From Flagellimonas sp. CMM7 (GTDB taxonomy: Bacteria; Bacteroidota; Bacteroidia; Flavobacteriales; Flavobacteriaceae): DNA of 64,000 nt. Every line of letters starts with the position of its first letter. The stretch's first letter is position 1. Where the stretch lies: NCBI RefSeq assembly GCF_021390195.1, contig NZ_CP090003.1, positions 3,555,501 to 3,619,500 of the forward strand. Direction: 5' to 3'. The notes beneath the pieces are model-generated. The model worked only from the letters and a program-made list of their open reading frames with translations. It was not told the origin of the DNA and did not search any database. Positions 57,677-64,000 of the stretch are shown one piece after another. The position numbers and the translations under genes are program-made.

Positions 57677-57973
57677 ATGGCATCTATAGAACAACAAGCA
57701 AAATCAAAAAAAGATGGGGAAATCAGGTATTTGACCCCACTGAACATTGAGACCAATAAACAAAAGAAGTATTGCAGGTTTAAAAAATCAGGTATTAAAT
57801 ACATTGATTATAAGGACCCAGACTTTTTAATGAAGTTGGTAAATGAGCAAGGTAAATTGCTTCCTAGAAGACTTACAGGTACATCTTTAAAGTACCAAAG
57901 AAAGGTAGCGCAGGCTGTTAAGCGTGCACGCCATTTAGCTTTAATGCCGTATGTTGGCGATATGTTGAAATAA
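57677..57973 (+). CDS. rpsR: 30S ribosomal protein S18
   Basis: A 98-residue basic protein with [20 protein letters not shown] (about residues 19-38), [20 protein letters not shown] (about 47-66) and the end [20 protein letters not shown], all S18 signatures. The N-terminal extension of about 18 residues is longer than in E. coli S18 (75 residues) and is common in this phylum. It pairs with S6, whose gene is 4 bp upstream; rplI follows after 13 bp. Confidence 0.97.
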   Translation: MASIEQQAKSKKDGEIRYLTPLNIETNKQKKYCRFKKSGIKYIDYKDPDFLMKLVNEQGKLLPRRLTGTSLKYQRKVAQAVKRARHLALMPYVGDMLK

Positions 57974-57986
57974 AAAATACTGAAGA

Positions 57987-58439
57987 ATGGAACTTATTCT
58001 AAGAGAAGATATACAGGATTTGGGTTTTAAAGACGATGTCGTAACAGTAAAAAACGGTTACGGAAGAAACTACCTTATTCCTAAAGGTTTGGCTGCTTTG
58101 GCTACACCATCTGCAAAAAAGGTTTTAGCAGAAAACCTAAAACAGAGAGCGCACAAAGAAAAGAAGGTTATTGATGAAGCCAATAAGAAGGCAGAAGCAC
58201 TAAAACAATTGGAAATCAGAATTCCTGCAAAAGTAGGGGCCGGTGACAAATTGTTTGGTTCTGTAAACAGTATTGATTTGGCTGCTGCTCTAGATAAGGC
58301 AGGTCATCAAATTGATAGAAAATTTATAAACATTCAAGGAGGAACAGTAAAAAGAGTTGGGCCGTATGCTGCCCAAATCAGACTTCATAGAGAAGTGATT
58401 GTTGATTTTCCTTTTGAAGTAATCGCTGAAGCTAAGTAA
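57987..58439 (+). CDS. rplI: 50S ribosomal protein L9
   Basis: A 150-residue protein starting MELILREDIQDLGFKDDVVT, with the signature VKNGYGRNYLIPKGLAALAT (about residues 21-40), a long connecting helix (about 41-80) and the C-terminal domain GDKLFGSVNSIDLAAALD. L9 binds 23S rRNA at the base of the L1 stalk and helps keep reading frame. It is the last gene of the operon and a terminator begins 28 nt after its stop. Confidence 0.97.
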   Translation: MELILREDIQDLGFKDDVVTVKNGYGRNYLIPKGLAALATPSAKKVLAENLKQRAHKEKKVIDEANKKAEALKQLEIRIPAKVGAGDKLFGSVNSIDLAAALDKAGHQIDRKFINIQGGTVKRVGPYAAQIRLHREVIVDFPFEVIAEAK

Positions 58440-58466
58440 ATACTAAGTTTCGGTTAATAACTTGTT

Positions 58467-58496
58467 AAGAGCTATGCGTGCATAGCTCTTTTTTTT
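58467..58496 (+). terminator. Rho-independent terminator of the rpsF operon
   Basis: The stem AAGAGCTATG / CATAGCTCTT with a short loop is followed by eight T. It lies 28 nt after rplI. It also shows that an open frame beginning at 58478 cannot be the real start of the next gene. Confidence 0.92.
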
Positions 58497-58537
58497 GTTC
58501 TATGTTTGTAGATACTCAAAAAACTAACTCACTCATT

Positions 58538-61500
58538 ATGAAGAAAATTTTACCACTTGGGGTACTATTTTTTATGGTATTCACATCGACTTTTTCGCAA
58601 GTCACCACATCCAACATCAGGGGTACTGTTGTTGATGATCAACAAGCTCCACTTTTAGGGGCTAATGTTGTAGCTGTCCATACACCAACAGGGACACGTT
58701 ACGGAGCCATTACCAACGAGGAAGGTAGGTTTAACTTGCTTAACCTTAGAGTTGGAGGACCATATGAAGTGACCATCTCATATATAGGATTTAAAAGCAG
58801 TACAAGGAACGATGTATTTCTTTCATTAGGTAAGACGTTTAATTACAACACTGCATTGGTTTCAGATAGCCAGGCTTTGGATGAAGTAATAGTGGTATCT
58901 GACCAAACAGGAACTTTTGGTAGTGATAGAACGGGCGCAGAAACAAGTGTTGGGCGACGTGAGTTGACAAGATTGCCAACAATTTCAAGGTCTACAAATG
59001 ATTTTACTCGATTGGAACCAACTGCAAGTGGAGGGTCTTTTGGTGGTAGAAATGATCAATTCAATAATTTTTCTTTAGATGGAGCCATCTTCAACAACCC
59101 TTTTGGATTGGATGCAGCTCAACCGGGCGGACAGACCAATGCCACTCCTATTTCTATTGATGCAATTGACCAAATACAAGTAAGTACAGCTCCTTATGAT
59201 GTAACACAATCGGGATTTACTGGAGCTTCGGTAAATGCAGTTACTAAAAGTGGTACCAATGAGTTCTATGGAACTGTTTATGGTTTCTTTAGAAATGATG
59301 ACTTAACCGGTGGTAAGATAAATGGTGATGATGTTTTTAAAACTGGTCTGGAACAAAAACAGTACGGATTTAGTATAGGTGGTCCCATAGTTAAAAACAA
59401 ACTCTTCTTTTTCGTGAATTTTGAAAAGGATGACCTTACTTCCTTGGGAACAGATGGCTTTGTGCCCAACACAGGTACTGGAGCGGCTAATGAGTCGAGA
59501 GTTACACAATCAGATTTTGATTTGGTTGATGGATTGCTAAGGCAAGTTGTTGTGGGCCAAGATGGACAAGGAAATGATATTTTCTATAATCCAGGGAGAA
59601 TTACCGGCTTCAACTTTGACCAAGAATCCACTAAAGGTATTTTAAAGCTGGATTGGAATATTAATGATAACAACCGGTTGGCCGTCATTTATAATTTCTT
59701 GGATGCTTCAAAAGGATTGCCTGCCAACCGAAATGCAATCCAATTTAGAGGACCTGACTTGGCAACTTTGCAGTTTGAAAATGCAGGATATGAAATCAAC
59801 AACAGAATTCAATCCGTTCAAATAGAATTAAACTCAACCTTGTCCAATAACGCTACCAACAAGTTGCAAGTAGGGTATACACATTTTGATGACTTTAGAA
59901 ATCCTTTTTCTACACCAGCACCAAGTATAACGATTCTCGATGCTGCTGGAACCTCTAGTTATATTATTGCAGGGCATGAGCCTTTTTCTATCAACAATAG
60001 ACTAGATCAAAAGGTATTTCAGATTACGGATAACCTAAACTTTTTTAAAGGAGATCATACCTATACCGTTGGTTTCTCGTTTGAAAAATTTCAGTTTGAC
60101 AACTCATTTAACTTGGGTGTTTATGGTGCACAAGGCGTATTTTTTCCAACAGGAACTATTACAGATTTCCCTGATTTTGCAAGTTCTGGACAGTTACAGG
60201 CAGCTTTTGATTCTGCTATCGCGGCAAATAGAGCGTTTAATGAAGCAGGTCCAGGTGTAGCAGGAGGTTGGGCCTTGGCAGAGACTAATGTTGGTCAGCT
60301 TTCATTTTATGCCCAAGATCAATGGGACATCACAGATAATTTTAAATTGACATATGGATTACGTTTTGACAAGCCATTGTTTTTTGATACATCAGAGAAA
60401 GCACAAGAAGTCATAGATCGTAATTGTTGTTATAACCCTAGTGTTGAGTACACAGATCCGTCAACTGGGGAAACTGCATTTTTCGATTCTACCCAAATGC
60501 CTTCTAATGATTGGTTAATATCTCCAAGAGTTGGTTTTAATTGGGACGTTAACGGAGATGCTTCTTTACAGGTAAGAGGAGGCTCGGGAGTGTTCACTGG
60601 TCGTTTTCCATTCGTTTGGTTAGGGAACCAAGTAGCTAACCCAAATTTCTTTTTCTACACAGTTGTAGACCCTGACTTTAAGTTTCCGCAGGTATGGAGA
60701 ACCAACGTTGGTGCGGACAAACGTTTTGAGAATGGTTTGGTGGCAACATTGGACGTTTCCTACACAAAGGATATCAACGGTATACATGTACAAAACTGGG
60801 GATTAGCTTCACCATCGAGTACGCTTAATACCACATTTGACCAAAGAGCTTTTTACACAGATGCTGACAAGTCACCTAACTCTGCCTATGTATTTACAAA
60901 CTCAGATGAGAATGGACGTATTTGGAATATCGCTGGAAAAGTTCAAAAAACTTGGGATGATGGTCTATACGCTCAATTGGGCTATAGCTTTTTAGATGCC
61001 AAGAGTGTAAATTCAATAGATGCTGAAATCACCAGTGATGCATACAATGGTAATGCAATAGTGGGTAATTCCAATACAGCGGTCTTGTCCAATGCCAGAT
61101 ACGGAGATAAGCACAGATTTATTGGGGTTATTTCTAAGTCATTCAAGACTGGAACAACAATATCCACCTTTTTTGAATATGCAAAAGGAGGTCGCTACAA
61201 TTATGTGTATGGAGGAAATATAAATGGAGATGATATTGGAGGAAATGGTGATGGATTCCAAAATGATTTACTTTATATACCTACAGCTTCAGAAATTGGC
61301 CAGATGAATTTTAGTGATCCTGCACAAGCTCAGGCTTTTGAAACGTTCATTCAACAAGATGATTATTTGAGTGATAACCGTGGGGAGTATGCAGAGCGTT
61401 ATGCTGCCTTGGCGCCTTGGAGGAGTACCTGGGATGTTAAAATTCTTCAGGACATTAAGTTGAACGATAAAAACAAATTTCAACTTAGCATAGATATCTT

Positions 61501-61699
61501 GAATCTAGGCAACCTTATCAATTCTAACTGGGGCGTTGTGGAAATTCCAACCTTTAACCAACTATTGGGAGTTTCTGTGGATGACACCAACACGCCAACC
61601 TATACTTTTGACCCTAACCTAACGAGTACTTTTGCTGCTAATACAGCTGAAATCTCTAGATGGAGGGCTCAAGTAGGGGTAAGGTATATTTTCAATTAA
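58538..61699 (+). CDS. Oar-like TonB-dependent receptor
   Basis: A 1053-residue outer-membrane protein from the ATG at 58538 (MKKILPLGVLFFMVFTSTFS, a clear signal peptide); the frame extends to 58478 but that start falls in the terminator. A CarboxypepD_reg-like domain (about 25-110) has IRGTVVDDQQAPLLGANVVA and GRFNLLNLRVGGPYEVTISY. A plug region (about 120-250) has FNNFSLDGAIFNNPFGLDAA and SVNAVTKSGTNEFYGTVYGF, and a large beta-barrel ends in VGVRYIFN. This matches the Oar family of Bacteroidota and myxobacteria. The ligand is unknown; no SusD partner is present. Confidence 0.92.
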   Translation: MKKILPLGVLFFMVFTSTFSQVTTSNIRGTVVDDQQAPLLGANVVAVHTPTGTRYGAITNEEGRFNLLNLRVGGPYEVTISYIGFKSSTRNDVFLSLGKTFNYNTALVSDSQALDEVIVVSDQTGTFGSDRTGAETSVGRRELTRLPTISRSTNDFTRLEPTASGGSFGGRNDQFNNFSLDGAIFNNPFGLDAAQPGGQTNATPISIDAIDQIQVSTAPYDVTQSGFTGASVNAVTKSGTNEFYGTVYGFFRNDDLTGGKINGDDVFKTGLEQKQYGFSIGGPIVKNKLFFFVNFEKDDLTSLGTDGFVPNTGTGAANESRVTQSDFDLVDGLLRQVVVGQDGQGNDIFYNPGRITGFNFDQESTKGILKLDWNINDNNRLAVIYNFLDASKGLPANRNAIQFRGPDLATLQFENAGYEINNRIQSVQIELNSTLSNNATNKLQVGYTHFDDFRNPFSTPAPSITILDAAGTSSYIIAGHEPFSINNRLDQKVFQITDNLNFFKGDHTYTVGFSFEKFQFDNSFNLGVYGAQGVFFPTGTITDFPDFASSGQLQAAFDSAIAANRAFNEAGPGVAGGWALAETNVGQLSFYAQDQWDITDNFKLTYGLRFDKPLFFDTSEKAQEVIDRNCCYNPSVEYTDPSTGETAFFDSTQMPSNDWLISPRVGFNWDVNGDASLQVRGGSGVFTGRFPFVWLGNQVANPNFFFYTVVDPDFKFPQVWRTNVGADKRFENGLVATLDVSYTKDINGIHVQNWGLASPSSTLNTTFDQRAFYTDADKSPNSAYVFTNSDENGRIWNIAGKVQKTWDDGLYAQLGYSFLDAKSVNSIDAEITSDAYNGNAIVGNSNTAVLSNARYGDKHRFIGVISKSFKTGTTISTFFEYAKGGRYNYVYGGNINGDDIGGNGDGFQNDLLYIPTASEIGQMNFSDPAQAQAFETFIQQDDYLSDNRGEYAERYAALAPWRSTWDVKILQDIKLNDKNKFQLSIDILNLGNLINSNWGVVEIPTFNQLLGVSVDDTNTPTYTFDPNLTSTFAANTAEISRWRAQVGVRYIFN

Positions 61700-61719
61700 A
61701 AAGAAATAATTTATGGTAT

Positions 61720-61750
61720 AAAAGGCTACGCGAAAGCGTGGCCTTTTTTA
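61720..61750 (+). terminator. Rho-independent terminator after the Oar-like gene
   Basis: The stem AAAGGC-ACGC / GCGT-GCCTTT, with one mismatched pair and a GAAA tetraloop, is followed by T runs. It lies about 20 nt after the receptor stop and just before the DUF6495 gene at 61761. Confidence 0.88.
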
Positions 61751-61760
61751 TTTTTGCCGA

Positions 61761-62231
61761 ATGAAATATGCACGATTGACACAGCAGCAATTGGAAGAAT
61801 TGCACCCAGAGTTTATAAATTTTTTAGCAACACAATCTATCACTGGTGAAGAATGGACAGCTCTGAAAAAAGAAAAGCCAGAAGTTGCAGAAGATGAGCT
61901 GGATGTATTCAGTGACTTAATTTGGGAGGGAGTATTATCTAAGGTAGAATATCTGGAAAATATTTCTGAACTGCAGATGCATTTGTTTCACTTAACAGAA
62001 AAAGAAATGAAACTACTATCTGTAAAGGTGATGAACCCAGAAATCGATTTACGTACAGAAATAGGATTTAATTGGTTCAAACGCAATTTTCAGTCCGACT
62101 TTGTGGAGTATTTAACAGCCTCCAAGGCCTATTCTGATGATAAAAACTTGGATAAGTTTAATCTAATTCAGCAAGGAGCCACTATTACCAAGGGAGATTT
62201 ATATAAATGGTTTGACCAAATAATGGAATAA
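61761..62231 (+). CDS. DUF6495-type soluble protein
   Basis: A 156-residue acidic, helical protein with no signal or membrane segment. Its start MKYARLTQQQLEELHPEFIN, then LATQSITGEEW and the end with LDKFNLIQQGATITKGDLYK fit a family found almost only in Flavobacteriia, recalled as DUF6495. No activity is known. Its start lies only about 11 bp after the terminator of the Oar-like gene, so it needs another promoter, or depends on read-through. It converges with the collagen-like gene. Confidence 0.75.
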   Translation: MKYARLTQQQLEELHPEFINFLATQSITGEEWTALKKEKPEVAEDELDVFSDLIWEGVLSKVEYLENISELQMHLFHLTEKEMKLLSVKVMNPEIDLRTEIGFNWFKRNFQSDFVEYLTASKAYSDDKNLDKFNLIQQGATITKGDLYKWFDQIME

Positions 62232-62259
62232 TTGCTAAAGCACTACTTCCAAAAACATA

Positions 62260-62285
62260 AAAAAAGGTCTCCGAAACGGAGACCC
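62260..62285 (-). terminator. Rho-independent terminator of the collagen-like gene
   Basis: The stem GGTCTCCG / CGGAGACC with a 3-nt loop has seven T on the minus strand and no T run on the plus strand. It therefore ends the minus-strand transcript of the gene at 62335-62997, about 50 nt after its stop. Confidence 0.88.
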
Positions 62286-62334
62286 CTAGTTTGATGAATC
62301 ATCATCATATCAGCAATGTATGCTAATTTCTTGG

Positions 62335-62997
62335 CTAGTCTATGTTAAAGTACTCCACCACTTCATGATAGTTATTAACATCAACATTGGCTGCTTTAAG
62401 GGATTTTATTACATCTACTTGGGATTTAGCTTGTTGACCGTTGTCGCTAGTATCGGTAACACTTGACTGTTCAATAAGGATTAAGTGAACCTCATCAAAA
62501 AAAGGTGGCCAACCCTGTCCTGTAACATCGCGTATGTTGATTGCCCCGATGCCAAAGTGTACACCCCAGATTTGATCGTTTAGACCGTTACGATAGGTGC
62601 CCGGAAGCGGTACATATGTTGAACTTCCTGGAATAACGGCATATAACAAAAGAGTATGTGTTTCCAAGACTTCTTGAGTCAACAACAAGTCTGTATTTTC
62701 GTCATCTATAGAGTATATGGGACCAGCTTGCTGACCTAGATTGGATGTGTCGAAAATAACACGTCTAACATTGGCATTGCCATCAGCACCGTCTGTTCCG
62801 TCTGCACCATCTACTCCATTAGTGCCATCTACTCCGTCAGTGCCATCAGCTCCAGCGGCACCAGCAGGTCCAACTGCACCGGCAGGCCCAGTTGCTCCGT
62901 CCAACCCATCTGCTCCATCTTCTCCATCTGAGCAAGAAGTAATTAGGGCCATGGAAGTTGCTATCAGGCCCAGCATAAAAATTCGTTGTAATTTCAT
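62335..62997 (-). CDS. Collagen-like lipoprotein
   Basis: A 220-residue predicted lipoprotein: signal peptide ending ALITSC (Cys22), then about 16 Gly-X-Y triplets (about residues 24-74), rich in Asp, Ala and Thr (GPAGAVGPAGAAGADGTDG and following). A beta-rich C-terminal domain with VRRVIFDTSNLGQQAGPIYS follows. The triplets should form a short triple helix or flexible stalk holding the domain away from the membrane. It resembles the lipoprotein at 5782-6387 in plan but not in its C-terminal domain. Function unknown. Confidence 0.82.
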   Translation of the reverse strand: MKLQRIFMLGLIATSMALITSCSDGEDGADGLDGATGPAGAVGPAGAAGADGTDGVDGTNGVDGADGTDGADGNANVRRVIFDTSNLGQQAGPIYSIDDENTDLLLTQEVLETHTLLLYAVIPGSSTYVPLPGTYRNGLNDQIWGVHFGIGAINIRDVTGQGWPPFFDEVHLILIEQSSVTDTSDNGQQAKSQVDVIKSLKAANVDVNNYHEVVEYFNID

Positions 62998-63315
62998 AAT
63001 TTAAATTTTTTTGTTAAATTTTTTTTTACTGATTGGCACAAATGTATTGGAGCCGTGTACGGTAAAAGAGACATAATTGACGGATGTTCGTTTTGGGTTG
63101 ACCACTTCGCCATATGTTCTAACGGATTCAAAATCGAAGGAATGTTCTTGTTAACTTTTGACTCTTTGATTAAAAAACTTGGAGCTTACAATATTCTATA
63201 AAAACCATTTCCAGGTCTAGTCTAACAATAGATACATTCTAATGCAGGTTTACCATTGTTACTTCGCTCTATAAATTTGGACAAACCCCCTATATTTGCA
63301 GCAGAATTTTAATGC
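62998..63315. other. Intergenic region between the collagen-like gene and hisS
   Basis: No gene was seen in these 318 bases. On the minus strand TACATTTG (63039-63046) is a possible -7 element for the collagen-like gene, about 40 bp from its start. On the plus strand TAAATTTG (63272-63279) and TATATTTG (63291-63298) are possible -7 elements for hisS; neither has a well-spaced TTG. An A/T-rich tract lies at 63001-63029. Confidence 0.5.
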
Positions 63316-64000
63316 ATGCCACAAAAACCATCTATACCCAAAGGGACCCGCGATTTTTCACCAACAGAAGTAGCTAGGCGCAATTACATCATTGAGACCA
63401 TTAAAAAACACTTTGAGGTGTATGGATTTCAACCTATAGAGACCCCCTCTTTTGAAAATTCTAACACCTTGTTGGGTAAATATGGTGAAGAAGGTGACCG
63501 ACTGATTTTTAAAATTCTGAACTCTGGGGATTTCATTTCAAAGGTGGATGATGTCACGTATAGTTCAAAAAACTCATCTTCTTTGCTTTCAAAGATTTCA
63601 GAAAAGGCGTTACGCTATGATCTCACGGTTCCTTTTGCTCGTTATGTGGTCATGCACCAGAATGAGATAGATTTCCCTTTTAAACGCTATCAGATTCAAC
63701 CGGTTTGGCGTGCGGACCGCCCCCAAAAAGGAAGATTTAGAGAATTCTATCAATGTGATGCCGATGTGGTAGGGTCAAATTCATTATTGCAAGAAGTGGA
63801 ATTGGTACAACTGTATGATGCCGTTTTTACAGATTTAAAACTAGGAGGAACCACCATCAAATTAAATAACAGAAAAATACTATCTGGAATAGCCGAAGTT
63901 ATTGGGGCAAAACATCTGTTGGTTGACTTTACAGTAGCCTTGGATAAATTAGATAAAATAGGGGAGGAAAAGGTCAAAGAAGAAATGATAACCAAAGGAA
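63316..64000 (+). CDS. hisS: Histidyl-tRNA synthetase, 3' end outside the window
   Basis: The frame is open from the ATG at 63316 to the right edge (228 codons); the stop lies beyond. It starts [20 protein letters not shown] and has motif-2-type sequence with [13 protein letters not shown] (about residues 96-108), [20 protein letters not shown] (about 117-136) and [12 protein letters not shown] (about 137-148), the classic HisRS ATP- and histidine-binding segments. A nearby ATG at 63312 is in another frame that stops early. It attaches histidine to tRNA-His. Identification is firm although only about half the protein is present. Confidence 0.96.
   Translation, partial: MPQKPSIPKGTRDFSPTEVARRNYIIETIKKHFEVYGFQPIETPSFENSNTLLGKYGEEGDRLIFKILNSGDFISKVDDVTYSSKNSSSLLSKISEKALRYDLTVPFARYVVMHQNEIDFPFKRYQIQPVWRADRPQKGRFREFYQCDADVVGSNSLLQEVELVQLYDAVFTDLKLGGTTIKLNNRKILSGIAEVIGAKHLLVDFTVALDKLDKIGEEKVKEEMITKG

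Noticed and set aside
58478..58537. An earlier start for the Oar-like receptor
   Set aside because: This stretch contains the rpsF operon terminator and would put 20 non-signal residues before a clear signal peptide.
62741..63004. A proline-rich plus-strand open frame
   Set aside because: It is the mirror of the collagen triplets of the minus-strand lipoprotein; Gly-X-Y codons read as Pro/Ser on the other strand.
63312..63377. An earlier start for hisS at the ATG 4 bases upstream
   Set aside because: It is in another frame and meets a stop after about 20 codons.

Overview
The window reads as a stretch of chromosome from a member of the Flavobacteriaceae (Bacteroidota), probably a marine one; the genus cannot be fixed from the sequence alone. 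The evidence is AT-rich DNA, promoters of the Bacteroidetes type (TTG, about 19-20 nt, then TAnnTTTG) at several genes, A-rich translation starts without Shine-Dalgarno sequences, many SPII lipoproteins, Oar- and BtuB-type TonB receptors, DUF4252 proteins, LytTR and PilJ-N signalling proteins, a SerB-SerA fusion, and the rpsF-rpsR-rplI operon. No phage, plasmid, insertion sequence, CRISPR array, rRNA or tRNA was found. About 68 protein genes are supported, plus one gene remnant; the last gene (hisS) runs off the right edge.

Layout. 0-4 kb: a TPR-like membrane protein, rpmH with a near-consensus promoter and terminator, and carB. 4-6.4 kb: three exported proteins (a lipoprotein, a tail-fibre-like repeat protein, a collagen-like lipoprotein). 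6.5-11.5 kb: a long minus-strand operon headed by an ABC ATPase and permease and a YtrA-type GntR repressor, followed by a GIN-domain protein and four small membrane proteins. Each of those four is preceded by the same leader repeat ending at its start codon. 11.5-16.5 kb: small regulators and enzymes (ArsR/AHSA1 pair with two operators, WYL regulator, AhpD-like protein, Crp-like regulator). 16.5-20.5 kb: the oxidative pentose phosphate genes gnd, zwf and pgl. 20.5-22.8 kb: thioesterase and rmuC. 22.9-29 kb: a cobalamin uptake locus with ABC importer, AdoCbl riboswitch, BtuB receptor and a second, signal-less binding protein. 29-33.4 kb: an S41 protease, then an ECF sigma factor, its membrane partner and three DUF4252 genes. 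33.5-36.6 kb: MscS channel and a scar-rich patch with degenerate repeats and a Crp-regulator remnant. 36.6-47 kb: purB, haem-binding protein, cysteine-free sirtuin, TrmH, alpha-amylase, DEAD-box helicase, rdgB. 47-57 kb: serB-serA fusion, PilJ-N protein, rlmH, nadC, priA, LytTR regulator. 57-64 kb: ribosomal operon, Oar-like TonB receptor, DUF6495, collagen-like lipoprotein, hisS.

How genes work together. Zwf, Pgl and Gnd form the complete oxidative branch that makes NADPH. The cobalamin genes cover outer-membrane uptake, periplasmic capture and inner-membrane import, with an RNA switch on the receptor side only. The ECF sigma factor probably drives its own operon through a GTAAC/CGTC-type promoter. 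The GntR repressor probably controls its ABC operon through a 26-bp palindrome at the transcription start. The most unusual links are the repeated leader in the GntR operon and the presence there of a stand-alone copy of the membrane and periplasmic half of the ECF partner protein.
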